Below, piece after piece: positions 38,086-47,886 of a stretch of 64,000 nt of DNA. Position numbers and translations under genes: made by a program. This stretch comes from Shewanella gaetbuli (GTDB taxonomy: Bacteria; Pseudomonadota; Gammaproteobacteria; Enterobacterales; Shewanellaceae): NCBI RefSeq assembly GCF_023284065.1, contig NZ_JAKIKP010000004.1:124001-188000 (forward strand), written 5' to 3'. Below the pieces are notes generated by a model. It was not told where the DNA came from. It ran no database searches and worked only from the letters and a program-made list of their open reading frames with translations. Within the stretch, counting starts at the first letter, position 1, and each line of letters begins with the position of its first letter.

Positions 38086-38550
38086 TTAAGAAGGTGTTGA
38101 ATCAGCCAAAAAATCAAACCAAACTTGTCGTGCAACATCCTGATAATCGAAGGTCACTGTTGCACGCCAGACCATATAATTACTACTACAAGACCCGTAT
38201 ATCAACTGCCCTGTTAATGTTCTGCCCTGCTGCTTTAGCGCTACTGGAATCACCCCCATAAACATATCTCTTCCAGCAACAGTCATTTGTACATTTTCTA
38301 CGTCTTGAGAAAATTTCATAGTAATATTTATGTTCTCTTCACTTGTTGCGAAGGGGTCATCCAAATCAAGCTCCACTGTTACATTTGCAACACTTTGCTT
38401 ACAAGGTGATGCATGGAAATTACACAAAGAAGGATCTTGAATGGTTAATAGATCAGATTCTGCTTGTTGGTTATCGCATGCTGTTAATAACAGTAGCAAA
38501 ATCAATAAATTTACCACACACCACTTTTTCTGCACAATTTTTAACCTCAA
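38086..38550 (-). CDS. Lipoprotein divergent from the cbb3 operon
   Basis: A 154-residue protein. A long hydrophobic signal peptide ends in lipobox LLTAC (about Cys25), followed by a beta-rich domain with Cys at about 43 and 49 and again near GSCSSNY. There is no CxxCH heme site. The pattern (VELDLDDPFATSEENINITMKF) resembles small periplasmic immunoglobulin-like proteins of the FixH/YtkA type, as far as can be judged by eye. A perfect FNR box lies 32 bases before the start, so it is probably induced together with the oxidase. A role in cbb3 assembly is possible but inferred from position only. Confidence 0.6.
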   Translation of the reverse strand: MRLKIVQKKWCVVNLLILLLLLTACDNQQAESDLLTIQDPSLCNFHASPCKQSVANVTVELDLDDPFATSEENINITMKFSQDVENVQMTVAGRDMFMGVIPVALKQQGRTLTGQLIYGSCSSNYMVWRATVTFDYQDVARQVWFDFLADSTPS

Positions 38551-38581
38551 TATTCATTTCGATAACATTATCTTTCGTACA

Positions 38582-38595
38582 TTGATCTAGATCAA
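38582..38595. promoter_or_regulatory. Perfect FNR (EtrA) box between lipoprotein gene and ccoN
   Basis: TTGATCTAGATCAA is a full match to TTGAT-N4-ATCAA. It is centred about 39 bases upstream of the lipoprotein start and about 216 bases upstream of ccoN. The fnr homologue that would bind it lies in the same cluster at 46 kb. Confidence 0.8.
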
Positions 38596-38633
38596 GTTTC
38601 TAATCATCAGTTCAGTTTCTTTTTTGATCTAGC

Positions 38634-38647
38634 TCAAGTATCATTAG
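38634..38647. promoter_or_regulatory. Second FNR (EtrA) box, upstream of ccoN
   Basis: TTGATCTAGCTCAA matches the FNR consensus at 9 of 10 defined bases. It lies 158 bases before the ccoN start and probably activates the oxidase operon when oxygen is low. Confidence 0.75.
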
Positions 38648-38804
38648 TCGGCCTCAACATTAATCTCAAATTGTAGAGGTAAAACATTGACATAAATTGA
38701 TAAAGTTGCCAGTAAAACTGTCAAGTCATTTTAAGTCATATAAACAGGTAGAGTTTCTAACTTTACTAATAATATAAGTAAAAGTAATAAGCCGTGGAAG
38801 CATT

Positions 38805-40238
38805 ATGATGAACCATTCCCAGTCTACAGGCGCTGATTACAATTACACTGTTGTCCGCCAATTTGCCCTAACCACTGTGTTATGGGGTATTGTTGGTATG
38901 GCAGTTGGTGTATTGATTGCTGCTCAGTTAATCTGGCCGCAACTGAACTTTGAAACACCTTGGTTAACGTATAGTCGTCTAAGACCATTACACACCAATG
39001 CTGTGATTTTCGCGTTCGGTACTTCAGCTCTTTTCGCTACATCCTATTATGTTGTACAACGTACTTGTCAAACTCGTTTATTTGCACCGAAAATCGCTGC
39101 ATTTACTTTTTGGGGTTGGCAGGCAATCATCCTTTCGGCAGCAATTTCATTACCACTAGGTATTACCTCAGGTAAAGAATATGCTGAATTAGAATGGCCA
39201 ATTGATATCGCGATTACCATTGTTTGGGTATGTTACGCGATAGTCTTTTTTGGTACGATCATTAAAAGAACAACTTCGCACATTTATGTAGCTAACTGGT
39301 TCTTTGGTGCATTCATTATCACTGTCGCAGTACTTCACATTGTTAACTCAATGGCAGTACCTGTAAGCCTAACTAAGTCTTATTCAATATACTCCGGCGC
39401 TGTAGATGCTATGGTGCAATGGTGGTATGGCCATAATGCAGTAGGCTTCTTACTTACCGCAGGTTTCTTAGGCATGATGTATTATTTCGTTCCTAAGCAA
39501 GCGGGTCGTCCAGTATATTCTTATCGTTTATCTATTGTTCATTTCTGGGCATTAATTGCGTTATATATTTGGGCAGGTCCTCACCATTTACATTACACGG
39601 CTTTACCTGACTGGACTCAGTCTTTAGGTATGGTGATGTCGTTAATCTTATTTGCTCCATCTTGGGGTGGCATGATTAACGGTATTATGACGTTATCTGG
39701 TGCATGGCATAAATTACGTACAGACCCTGTATTACGTTTCCTTGTTGTTTCATTATCTTTCTATGGTATGTCTACCTTTGAAGGCCCAATGATGGCAATT
39801 AAAACCGTAAATGCACTATCCCATTACACTGACTGGACTGTTGGCCATGTTCACTCTGGCGCATTAGGTTGGGTTGCTATGGTGTCTATTGGTTCTTTAT
39901 ACCATTTGATTCCTGTGTTATTCGGTCACGGACGTATGTATAGCACTAACCTAGTCAACGTTCATTTCTGGTTAGCAACTATTGGTACTGTGCTATATAT
40001 CGTATCTATGTGGATTTCTGGTGTTATGCAAGGTCTTATGTGGCGTGCAGTGAACTCTGACGGTACGTTAACCTACAGCTTTGTAGAAAGTTTAGAAGCT
40101 TCATATCCTTTCTATTTTGTTCGCTTTATCGGTGGTGTGTTCTTCTTAACAGGTATGTTTATTATGGCATACAACGTTATTCGTACTGTTAAAGCACCTA
40201 AAGACACCTTGCCAGCATTAGCTGAAGCAAAAGCATAA
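38805..40238 (+). CDS. ccoN: Cytochrome c oxidase cbb3-type subunit I
   Basis: A 477-residue catalytic subunit of the high-affinity cbb3 oxidase, with about 12 membrane helices. The heme-copper ligands are visible as His residues in [44 protein letters not shown] and [11 protein letters not shown]. Two ATGs stand side by side (38805, 38808); GGAAG fits the second slightly better. First gene of ccoNOQP. Control by EtrA/FNR is likely from the two boxes upstream. Confidence 0.95.
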   Translation: MMNHSQSTGADYNYTVVRQFALTTVLWGIVGMAVGVLIAAQLIWPQLNFETPWLTYSRLRPLHTNAVIFAFGTSALFATSYYVVQRTCQTRLFAPKIAAFTFWGWQAIILSAAISLPLGITSGKEYAELEWPIDIAITIVWVCYAIVFFGTIIKRTTSHIYVANWFFGAFIITVAVLHIVNSMAVPVSLTKSYSIYSGAVDAMVQWWYGHNAVGFLLTAGFLGMMYYFVPKQAGRPVYSYRLSIVHFWALIALYIWAGPHHLHYTALPDWTQSLGMVMSLILFAPSWGGMINGIMTLSGAWHKLRTDPVLRFLVVSLSFYGMSTFEGPMMAIKTVNALSHYTDWTVGHVHSGALGWVAMVSIGSLYHLIPVLFGHGRMYSTNLVNVHFWLATIGTVLYIVSMWISGVMQGLMWRAVNSDGTLTYSFVESLEASYPFYFVRFIGGVFFLTGMFIMAYNVIRTVKAPKDTLPALAEAKA

Positions 40239-40250
40239 GGAGCAGATTCG

Positions 40251-40865
40251 ATGAAATTTAGTCATGAGTTAATTGAAAAGAACATCGGTCTGTTGGGTAT
40301 TTTCACTGTTATCGCCATTAGTTTTGGTGGTTTAGTGCAAATTACCCCACTTTTGTTCCAGAAAGATACTACTGAGCCGGTTGAAGGTTTAAAGCCTTAC
40401 AATGCATTGCAAATTGAAGGGCGTGATATTTATGTTCGTGAAGGTTGTTATAACTGTCACAGCCAAATGATCCGTCCTTTACGTGCAGAAACTGAGCGTT
40501 ATGGTCATTATTCTGTAGCGGGTGAATCAGTATGGGATCACCCATTCCAATGGGGTTCAAAACGTACTGGTCCTGACCTAGCTCGTGTTGGAGGTCGCTA
40601 TAGTGATAAATGGCATGAAGTGCATTTAATCGACCCACGCGCTGTTGTACCTCAATCAAATATGCCTGCTTATCCATGGCTTGCGGAAAATACCTTAGAT
40701 GGCAAATTAACCCGTCAAAAAATGGAAATTTTAAGCAACTTCCATCCAGAACATAATCTCTATACAGAAGAAGAACTGGCTGGTGCGCAAAAGGCGGTTG
40801 AAGGTAAAACTGAATTGGAAGCATTAATCGCTTACTTACAATCTTTGGGTCACGCACTCAAATAG
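40251..40865 (+). CDS. ccoO: Cytochrome c oxidase cbb3-type subunit II
   Basis: A 204-residue monoheme cytochrome c subunit. One N-terminal membrane helix (about 12-32) and one CYNCH heme site (Cys66-His70), followed by SQMIRP. The axial Met is probably in SNMPAYPW. It carries electrons from CcoP to CcoN. AAGGAGC precedes the start, 12 bases after ccoN. Confidence 0.95.
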   Translation: MKFSHELIEKNIGLLGIFTVIAISFGGLVQITPLLFQKDTTEPVEGLKPYNALQIEGRDIYVREGCYNCHSQMIRPLRAETERYGHYSVAGESVWDHPFQWGSKRTGPDLARVGGRYSDKWHEVHLIDPRAVVPQSNMPAYPWLAENTLDGKLTRQKMEILSNFHPEHNLYTEEELAGAQKAVEGKTELEALIAYLQSLGHALK

Positions 40866-40874
40866 GAGGTAATG

Positions 40875-41051
40875 ATGGATTATGGCACTTTTCAAGGCAT
40901 CTTAACCATTATTGTAATGGTGACGTTTATAGGTATTTTTTACTGGGCATATAGTAAGCACAGCAAGTCAAAATTTGATGAAGCAGCTAACTTAATATTC
41001 GCAGATGATGACAAACCTACTACGTCTCAAGACTCAGGAGAACAGAAGTAA
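40875..41051 (+). CDS. ccoQ: Cytochrome c oxidase cbb3-type subunit CcoQ
   Basis: A 58-residue protein starting MDYGTFQGILTIIVMVTFIG, with one membrane helix (about 8-28), then YSKHSKSKFDEAANLIFADDD and an acidic tail. The size and the FDEAANLIF-type segment are typical of CcoQ, which stabilises the cbb3 complex. The strong AGGAGG site at 40864-40869 fits ATG 40875 better than ATG 40872. It lies between ccoO and ccoP and its stop overlaps the ccoP start (TAATG). Confidence 0.9.
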   Translation: MDYGTFQGILTIIVMVTFIGIFYWAYSKHSKSKFDEAANLIFADDDKPTTSQDSGEQK

Positions 41052-42013
41052 TGATTATGAGTAACTTCTGGAGTATTTGGATTTCAGTATTAACGATTAT
41101 CGTTATTGCTGGTTGTGCTTTCATCCTTTACAAAATGTCTAAAAACAATACAGGCATTGATGAAGGTGAATCGATGGGGCACAGCTTCGATGGTATTGAA
41201 GAACTTAATAACCCACTCCCAAAGTGGTGGTCTTATATGTTCTACATTACCATTGTTTTTGGCATTGTTTATTTAGTGATGTACCCAGGTCTAGGTAATT
41301 ACAAAGGCCTATTTGGTTGGACAAGTTCAAACCAAAGCGTACGCTCTATTGAAGAGTCAAAAGCAGCCGTTGAAGCGGCAAAAGCTGAAAATCGTTTATC
41401 GCAGTATGACCGCGAAGTCGCACATGCAGAAGAACAGTACGGTCCAATTTTTGATGCTTATTTAGCAACGCCTTTAGAGGAGTTAGTTAAAAATGAAGAA
41501 GCATTAAAAGTCGGTGGTCGTTTATTCTTACAAAACTGTGCTCAATGTCATGGCTCTGATGCTCGTGGTTCAAAAGGCTTCCCTAACCTCACCGACGGTG
41601 CTTGGTTATATGGTGGTGAGCTGGCTGATATCAAAACAACATTGATGAATGGTCGTAACGGAATGATGCCGCCTAAAGGTGGTTTACCTATTGAAGACAG
41701 CGAACTAGAAGGCTTAGCTGAGTATGTAGTTAAATTATCTGGTGGTGAACATGATGCTGCTTTGGCAGCACAAGGCCAAGGCTCATTTATGAAAGGCTGT
41801 TTTGCTTGTCACGGTATGGACGGCACAGGTAACAAGTTTATGGGCGCACCAAATTTAACCGATGACGCATGGGTATATGGTGGTAGTCGTGGCGCAATTA
41901 TTGAATCTATTCAATATGGTCGCTCTGGTGTTATGCCAGCGTGGAAAGACATATTAGGTGAAGAAAAAGTTCACGTAATCACTGCTTACGTTTATAGCTT
42001 ATCAAACAAATAG
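41051..42013 (+). CDS. ccoP: Cytochrome c oxidase cbb3-type subunit III
   Basis: A 320-residue diheme cytochrome c. Two membrane helices (about 8-27 and 60-78), then two cytochrome c domains with CAQCH (163-167) and CFACH (250-254). It takes electrons from soluble cytochrome c. AGGAG lies 10 bases before ATG 41051; a second ATG two codons on is also possible. Last gene of ccoNOQP, followed by a terminator. Confidence 0.94.
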   Translation: MIMSNFWSIWISVLTIIVIAGCAFILYKMSKNNTGIDEGESMGHSFDGIEELNNPLPKWWSYMFYITIVFGIVYLVMYPGLGNYKGLFGWTSSNQSVRSIEESKAAVEAAKAENRLSQYDREVAHAEEQYGPIFDAYLATPLEELVKNEEALKVGGRLFLQNCAQCHGSDARGSKGFPNLTDGAWLYGGELADIKTTLMNGRNGMMPPKGGLPIEDSELEGLAEYVVKLSGGEHDAALAAQGQGSFMKGCFACHGMDGTGNKFMGAPNLTDDAWVYGGSRGAIIESIQYGRSGVMPAWKDILGEEKVHVITAYVYSLSNK

Positions 42014-42030
42014 TTACATAAAATTAACAC

Positions 42031-42064
42031 TAAAGGCCTCGTTTAAAGCGAGGCCTTTTTTTTA
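42031..42064 (+). terminator. Terminator after ccoP
   Basis: TAAAGGCCTCG / CGAGGCCTTT with a TTTAAAG loop and a run of eight or more Ts. It separates ccoNOQP from the assembly genes. Confidence 0.9.
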
Positions 42065-42131
42065 AGTGATTATTAAGCTTTTACCCTGTAAAATGACCCC
42101 ATAAAAAATAAATACATTTTAGGAAGTTTAC

Positions 42132-42611
42132 ATGTCGGATATTCAACCCTGGTATAAGCAGTTTTGGCCTTGGTTTTTAATTCTTTTACCGCTTTGTGCT
42201 GTTATCGCCAGTTTTAATTTATTATTTACCGCATTAAATAATTCTGACTCGCTAGTTGCTGAAGATTATTACAAAGAAGGCAAAGCCATTAATATGGATT
42301 TGCAGAAAGTAAATTACGCTAAACAAATAGGTATGCAATATTTAGCTGTTATTGATGATAATACTGTTGAAATTACCCAACACGGCGGCCCAGCTTATAC
42401 CGCTGCATTGAATATTCATTTATATCATAGAACCATAGAAGAACACGATATTGAGTTGAAGGTCACTGCAGACGGTTCTGGTGTTTATCGAATTCCTCTC
42501 ACTGAAACTATGAAAGGCCCATGGGAGATTCGTATTGAAGGATTTGATAGCCAATGGCGAATTCAACAGCGAATTGATATCACAGATGATGTTGAGTATT
42601 GGCTTAATTAA
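42132..42611 (+). CDS. fixH: FixH family protein (cbb3 oxidase assembly)
   Basis: A 159-residue membrane-anchored protein. One helix (about 12-32) is followed by SLVAEDYYKEGKAINMDLQKV, the FixH signature, and a periplasmic immunoglobulin-like beta domain. FixH (CcoH) is needed for the stability and assembly of cbb3 oxidase and works with the copper pump CcoI. AGGAAG precedes the start. First gene of the assembly operon, 15 bases before ccoI. Confidence 0.88.
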   Translation: MSDIQPWYKQFWPWFLILLPLCAVIASFNLLFTALNNSDSLVAEDYYKEGKAINMDLQKVNYAKQIGMQYLAVIDDNTVEITQHGGPAYTAALNIHLYHRTIEEHDIELKVTADGSGVYRIPLTETMKGPWEIRIEGFDSQWRIQQRIDITDDVEYWLN

Positions 42612-42626
42612 TATAGAGCAATAACG

Positions 42627-45026
42627 ATGACATCTTGTTTTCATTGTAATGAGCCAGTACTGACAGCAGATAAATTTACCACAGTAATTGAAGGTAACGC
42701 TGAACCGATGTGCTGTCCCGGCTGTCAAGCTGTATCACAAGCCATTATTGATTCTGGTTTATCAAATTATTATCGTTTTAGAAGTGAGCCAGGCAATAAG
42801 CAAACAGCGCTTGTACCTAACGAACTGAATCAATTTAGTGCCTATGACCTACCGGAAGTACAACAAGATTTGGTTCATCGTGAAGGTGAATTAGACTCTA
42901 TTTCGTTGTCCATTGACGGCATAACGTGTGCGGCATGTGCTTGGCTAATTGAACATAAAGTAAAAGCCTTAGCCGGTGTAAAACAGATCGCGGTGAACTC
43001 TACGACACAGCGCGCGGTGGTCACATGGGCGAGCAGTGAAATTGAGCTGAGTAAAATTCTTAAACAGATAAGTGATATTGGATATCAGGCTGCACCTTAT
43101 CAAGTCGACGATCAAGAAAAACACAGCAAAGCTGAAAGCCGTAAATTTTTACTGCGTTTAGGTTTGGCCGGTTTTGCGACCATGCAAGTTATGATGTTCG
43201 CCCTCGCCTTATATTCTGGTTATTTCACTGATTTAGATGTTGAACTACGAGATTACTTCCGTTGGGTCAGTATGATTTTTGCTGCCCCAGTGGTGTTTTA
43301 TTCTGCTCAGCCATTTTATTTTAGTGCCATAAGAAGTTTACTCTCTGGCAAATTAAACATGGACTTGTCTGTGTCTATCGCCATTGCAGGTGCTTATATT
43401 GCTAGTTGTATTGCCACAGTAAATGAAACCGGTGAAGTTTATTTTGAATCAGTCACCATGTTCACATTCTTCTTATTGTTAGGCCGCTATTTTGAACAAC
43501 AGGCTAAACAAAAAGCGTCTGTTAGCTCTAGTAACTTACATAAATTGGTGCCTGTCACAGCTCATCTAATTCTTGATGGGAAAGCCACTGAAGTTGCAGC
43601 AAAAAAGTTAAAAGTTGACGATGTAATTTTAGTTCGTCCCGGTGACATCATTGCCGCTGACGGCGTTATTATTGACGGAATCTCCAGCATTAATGAGTCA
43701 ATGCTAACGGGTGAACAAATGCCCGTGGCCAAACAACAATGCCAAAAAGTGTTTGCGGGTACCATTAATATTGAGCAACCTTTACAAGTACGTGTGACGG
43801 CATTGGGTCAAGATCAATTAGTCGCTGAAATCATTAGATTACAAGAGTTTGCATCAAATAACAAACCACAAATTGCTTTAGTTGCTGACAGATTAGCACG
43901 ATATTTCTCAGCAACTATTTTAACTATTGCTCTTATCACTTATGTTGTTTGGCTACAGATTTCTCCGGACGATGCCTTTTGGGTAACCCTGTCTGTGCTT
44001 GTTGCCACCTGCCCTTGTGCTCTCGCGTTGGCAACACCTACAGCAGTAACTTGCGCAACAGCTATTTTTACCCGTTTAGGTATTATCACTCGTAAATCCG
44101 GTGTATTTGAAAAACTACCACAAATTGACCATGTTGTTTTTGACAAAACAGGCACCCTAACCTGTGGTAAGTTGTCGTTAGGTGAAATTCAATTACACCA
44201 AAACATTAAAACCGAGTTGGCATTAACTCTTGCGGCGAATTTAGAACAAGGTTCTTTACACCCGATTGCGCAAGTTTTTGTTCCATTTTTTAATTCAGAA
44301 ATAAATATTGTCGATATTCATCACTATGTTGGTCAAGGTGTAGCGGGTGTTTTTGAAGGTCAATCCGTTAAATTAGGCTCGTTAGAGTTTGCTATTCAAT
44401 CAGAACAGACCAAGTACAACGCACCTACGCAGGGAAAAAATCAGCAAATATATTTGTCTCTAAATGATGAATTAGTGGCTAGCTTTGAATTAATTGATGA
44501 GATTCGTACAGACAGTTTGCAGGCCATTAATGCGCTAAAATCTCGCTCAATTAATGTGAGTATGGCAACAGGAGATAACTCATCTCATGTGAGCTATTTA
44601 GCCCAACAGCTTAATATTGATAATGTTCACAGCGGAATGACTCCTCAATCAAAACTCAACTTAATTAATAACTTACAGCAGAATCATTATGTCGCTATGT
44701 TTGGCGATGGGATAAACGACGCCCCTGTTTTAGCGGGTGCTAATATCTCTATCGCAATGGGGAGTGGCAGTGCTATTGCTAAAAATAGTGCAGATCTCAT
44801 TTTATTGGGTGATCATTTATCCCGTTTTAATGATGCGATAGTGGTTGCAAAACAAACAAATCGTATTATTAAACAAAATTTAGCTTGGGCATTTGGTTAT
44901 AATGTCATTATTCTACCACTTGCCGTGACAGGTTATGTCGTACCTTACATTGCCGCAATTGGTATGTCTTTAAGTTCAATCATAGTCGTCAGCAACAGTT
45001 TGAGACTACTTAGGTTAAAAATATGA
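42627..45026 (+). CDS. ccoI: Copper-transporting P1B-type ATPase for cbb3 assembly
   Basis: A 799-residue protein. An N-terminal Cys-rich region (CFHCNEPV and CCPGCQ), a heavy-metal domain with GITCAACAWL, eight membrane helices, the CPC ion site in ATCPCALALATP, the phosphorylation Asp in DKTGTLT and the hinge GDGINDAP. CcoI/FixI pumps copper to the periplasm for the CuB centre of cbb3 oxidase. The extra N-terminal Cys region is a usual CcoI feature. It overlaps ccoS by 4 bases. Confidence 0.93.
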   Translation: MTSCFHCNEPVLTADKFTTVIEGNAEPMCCPGCQAVSQAIIDSGLSNYYRFRSEPGNKQTALVPNELNQFSAYDLPEVQQDLVHREGELDSISLSIDGITCAACAWLIEHKVKALAGVKQIAVNSTTQRAVVTWASSEIELSKILKQISDIGYQAAPYQVDDQEKHSKAESRKFLLRLGLAGFATMQVMMFALALYSGYFTDLDVELRDYFRWVSMIFAAPVVFYSAQPFYFSAIRSLLSGKLNMDLSVSIAIAGAYIASCIATVNETGEVYFESVTMFTFFLLLGRYFEQQAKQKASVSSSNLHKLVPVTAHLILDGKATEVAAKKLKVDDVILVRPGDIIAADGVIIDGISSINESMLTGEQMPVAKQQCQKVFAGTINIEQPLQVRVTALGQDQLVAEIIRLQEFASNNKPQIALVADRLARYFSATILTIALITYVVWLQISPDDAFWVTLSVLVATCPCALALATPTAVTCATAIFTRLGIITRKSGVFEKLPQIDHVVFDKTGTLTCGKLSLGEIQLHQNIKTELALTLAANLEQGSLHPIAQVFVPFFNSEINIVDIHHYVGQGVAGVFEGQSVKLGSLEFAIQSEQTKYNAPTQGKNQQIYLSLNDELVASFELIDEIRTDSLQAINALKSRSINVSMATGDNSSHVSYLAQQLNIDNVHSGMTPQSKLNLINNLQQNHYVAMFGDGINDAPVLAGANISIAMGSGSAIAKNSADLILLGDHLSRFNDAIVVAKQTNRIIKQNLAWAFGYNVIILPLAVTGYVVPYIAAIGMSLSSIIVVSNSLRLLRLKI

Positions 45027-45265
45027 GCATTATTTACGTGTTAATTCCCATTGCTATGCTTTTTGTATTAATTGCTGTGGCTATATTTTTCTGGGCGGTA
45101 AAAACAGAGCAATTCGACGATTTAGACAGACAAAGTGTGTCTATTTTATTTGATGAAGATACTCAACCGGCTACTAATTCAACCAATAAAACTCCCCTCC
45201 CTACAGAGCATAAAAAGGCAGACACCATCAACTCATTCCCCCCCTCAACTGAGTCAATCAAGTGA
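45023..45265 (+). CDS. ccoS: cbb3-type oxidase assembly protein CcoS
   Basis: An 80-residue protein. One membrane helix (about 3-26), then FWAVKTEQFDDLDRQSVSILFDED, the CcoS signature, and a polar tail. CcoS is needed for inserting heme b and copper into CcoN. It overlaps both ccoI (ATGA) and the next gene (GTGA) by 4 bases. Confidence 0.9.
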   Translation: MSIIYVLIPIAMLFVLIAVAIFFWAVKTEQFDDLDRQSVSILFDEDTQPATNSTNKTPLPTEHKKADTINSFPPSTESIK

Positions 45266-45948
45266 TTCAGTTTGATATATTAGGTGCTTTTTTAGTGGGT
45301 TTAATGGGGGCCGCACATTGTTTTGGTATGTGTGGCGGCTTAATTGGGGCTTTCTCAACTAATTTACCTAATCAACCCGGAAACCAATTAGCTAATCAAC
45401 TTAAATTTTTATTAAGTTATAACTTTGGTCGGATCACCAGTTATACCCTTGCGGGTTGTATTGTTGGGGCCAGTAGTGCTGCGCTTGGCAAGTTATTTTT
45501 AATTGATGACTATATTTTATATTTACGTTTTTTTGCCGGTTTTATGATGATATTAACGGGCTTATATATAGCCCAGTTATGGTTCGGAATCGTCTATATT
45601 GAAAAACTGGGTAAAGGGATTTGGTTGATATTACAACCGTTATCAAAAAAGGTTTTACCGATTAAACATCCAAGCCAAGCTGTCATTGCCGGGTTAATAT
45701 GGGGATGGCTTCCCTGTGGTTTAGTGTACAGTACACTCACTTGGTCAGTAGCGTCTGGAAGTGCAATTCAAGGTGGTTTAATTATGCTCGCTTTTGGTGC
45801 TGGAACGCTTCCGGCTCTTGTCACAGCGGGCCTAGCGGCAAAGACATTAGCGAATTGGGTTCAGCATAAAGCCGTTAAATTATTCAGTGGATTGTTATTG
45901 ATATGCTTTGGTTTACATACGATCTTCGTTGCTTTTAATCAACTTTAG
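45262..45948 (+). CDS. SafE/TauE-type membrane protein linked to cbb3 assembly
   Basis: A 228-residue polytopic protein with six or more helices. The N-terminal helix contains LMGAAHCFGMCGGLIGAF, the His/Cys motif of the sulphite-exporter-like family that often sits beside ccoS and relates to DsbD-type membrane parts. A role in copper delivery or redox support of cbb3 assembly is suggested by context. Start GTG at 45262 overlaps the ccoS stop. Confidence 0.8.
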   Translation: MIQFDILGAFLVGLMGAAHCFGMCGGLIGAFSTNLPNQPGNQLANQLKFLLSYNFGRITSYTLAGCIVGASSAALGKLFLIDDYILYLRFFAGFMMILTGLYIAQLWFGIVYIEKLGKGIWLILQPLSKKVLPIKHPSQAVIAGLIWGWLPCGLVYSTLTWSVASGSAIQGGLIMLAFGAGTLPALVTAGLAAKTLANWVQHKAVKLFSGLLLICFGLHTIFVAFNQL

Positions 45949-46006
45949 TAGCTGGATAAATCGATTTGGTTTACCATGTTAGTGTATTTATGATTTAGGA
46001 TTTAAT

Positions 46007-46756
46007 ATGCCAAACGATTTAAAAATTCGTCGTCCAAATACCGGTGGATGTGCAATCCATTGCCATGACTGTAGCATGGGAGCACTGTGTATCCCTTTCA
46101 CACTGGATAATACAGAGCTAGATAAGCTCGATAATATTATTGAGCGAAAAAAGCCTGTTCAAAAAGGTGACCAAATTTTTAAGTCGGGCGACAGCCTTCG
46201 TGCGTTATACGCCATTCGTTCAGGTACTATAAAAAGTTACACGATTACCGAACAAGGTGACGAACAAATTACCGGATTTCATCTTGCAGGTGACGTTATC
46301 GGTTTTGACGGTATTCACTCTCAAATGCATCAAAGCTTTGCTCAAGCCCTTGAAACATCAATGGTATGTGAAATCCCTTACGAAACACTAGATGAACTTT
46401 CAGGCACAATGCCTAAATTACGTCAGCAAATAATGCGTTTGATGAGTAATGAAATCATGAGTGATCAAGAGATGATCTTGCTACTTTCGAAGAAAAACGC
46501 AGAAGAAAGATTAGCAGCATTTATTTTCAATCTTGCTAACCGTTTCGGTGATCGCGGATTTTCTCCAAAAGAATTCAGACTAACCATGACCCGTGGTGAC
46601 ATTGGTAATTATTTAGGCTTAACGGTAGAAACTATTAGTCGACTTTTAGGACGTTTTCAAAAATCTAACTTAATCGAGGTTAACGGAAAGTATATTTCAA
46701 TTGTTGATCATGACGCTTTGGGTGTATTGGCCGGTCATGCAAGAATTGCGACTTAA
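46007..46756 (+). CDS. etrA: Oxygen-sensing regulator EtrA (FNR)
   Basis: A 249-residue CRP/FNR-family regulator. The N-terminal Cys cluster C15-x3-C19-x2-C22-x5-C28 ([14 protein letters not shown]) and Cys121 supply the 4Fe-4S ligands. The C-terminal helix-turn-helix reads [11 protein letters not shown], with the Glu-Ser-Arg contacts for TTGAT boxes. It activates anaerobic and low-oxygen genes, probably including ccoNOQP here through the boxes at 38.6 kb. AGGA lies about 9 bases before the ATG. Confidence 0.95.
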   Translation: MPNDLKIRRPNTGGCAIHCHDCSMGALCIPFTLDNTELDKLDNIIERKKPVQKGDQIFKSGDSLRALYAIRSGTIKSYTITEQGDEQITGFHLAGDVIGFDGIHSQMHQSFAQALETSMVCEIPYETLDELSGTMPKLRQQIMRLMSNEIMSDQEMILLLSKKNAEERLAAFIFNLANRFGDRGFSPKEFRLTMTRGDIGNYLGLTVETISRLLGRFQKSNLIEVNGKYISIVDHDALGVLAGHARIAT

Positions 46757-46866
46757 TTTGCTGTTTTATGTCTAACTCTTGAGCAACTTCAAGTTCTTTC
46801 CGTCAATTAAATACCATACTATGAATAGCCAAATGATTAATTAAAAATACAAATTTTGGAGGATTT

Positions 46867-47796
46867 ATGAAGGAATATAACAAAATATTGGTTGTCATTA
46901 ACCCGACTACAGACCACCAAGCGGCGCTCGATAGAGCCATTGATTTAGCAGCAAAAAATAATGCTGAAATTACTGCATTCTTGTCAATTTTTGATTTTTC
47001 ATATGAAATGACATCCATTTTATCTTCACATGAAAGAGAAGCCATGCGTCAAGGCGTGATAGACCAACGCACTGAATGGCTTAAAAATTTAATTCAGCAA
47101 ACTAACCATTCAGGTCTCACCATCAATATTGAAGTTATTTGGCATAATAGACCCTTCGAATCTGTCATAAATTATGCGATATCTGAACACTGCGACCTTA
47201 TCGTAAAAAGCACTCATAACCACGACAAATTAAAAGCGGTCATTTTCACTCCAACTGATTGGCATTTAATGCGTAAAGCCCCTATGCCAGTATTATTAGT
47301 TAAAGAACACGATTGGCCGGTTAAGGGTAAAATACTCTGTGCGGTTAATGTTGCTGCTGAAGACGAAAACCAGCAGAATTTAAATGGTAAAATCATTCAA
47401 CATGCTAAAGGCCTTGCAGAAAATTTTTCCGCCGAAATACATTTAGTCAATGGTTACCCAGGTACACCGGTAAATTTGGCGATTGAATTACCTGATTTCG
47501 ATGCCAATGCCTACAATGACAATTTAAGAATGCAGCATGAACAAAGAGTTCAATATCTGGCCGAAACTTATGATATTCCACTTAACAATTGCCATGTACA
47601 AGAAGGCTTACCTGAAGATGTTATCCCTGATTTAGCGACATCACTCGATGCTGAATTAGTCATTTTAGGTACGGTAGGCAGAACAGGGTTTTCAGCAGCA
47701 TTAATTGGTAATACTGCGGAACATGTCATTGATAGTTTAAGTTGTGACCTTCTTGCATTAAAACCTGATGGGTTTAAATCACCCTTAGCAGAATAA
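46867..47796 (+). CDS. uspE: Universal stress protein UspE
   Basis: A 309-residue protein with two tandem Usp domains. The second has a GTVGRTGFSAALIGNTAEHVI nucleotide-loop-like motif. In E. coli uspE lies beside fnr in the same order. GGAGG lies 4-5 bases before the ATG. In the 110-base gap after etrA there is a weak FNR-like repeat (see rejected items). Role: resistance to general stress; biochemical action not defined. Confidence 0.9.
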   Translation: MKEYNKILVVINPTTDHQAALDRAIDLAAKNNAEITAFLSIFDFSYEMTSILSSHEREAMRQGVIDQRTEWLKNLIQQTNHSGLTINIEVIWHNRPFESVINYAISEHCDLIVKSTHNHDKLKAVIFTPTDWHLMRKAPMPVLLVKEHDWPVKGKILCAVNVAAEDENQQNLNGKIIQHAKGLAENFSAEIHLVNGYPGTPVNLAIELPDFDANAYNDNLRMQHEQRVQYLAETYDIPLNNCHVQEGLPEDVIPDLATSLDAELVILGTVGRTGFSAALIGNTAEHVIDSLSCDLLALKPDGFKSPLAE

Positions 47797-47886
47797 GCCC
47801 GTTTATTTACCGTCTTAGGCTTTACCCTGTCACCGAATGCTGGAATAATACGCGCCCTGAAACGTAAGGTTACTGGGCGCATTTTT

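Noticed and set aside
46778-46793. FNR box upstream of uspE
   Set aside because: CTTGAGCAACTTCAAG keeps only 8 of 10 defined consensus bases, losing the inner T and A; too weak to list as a site.
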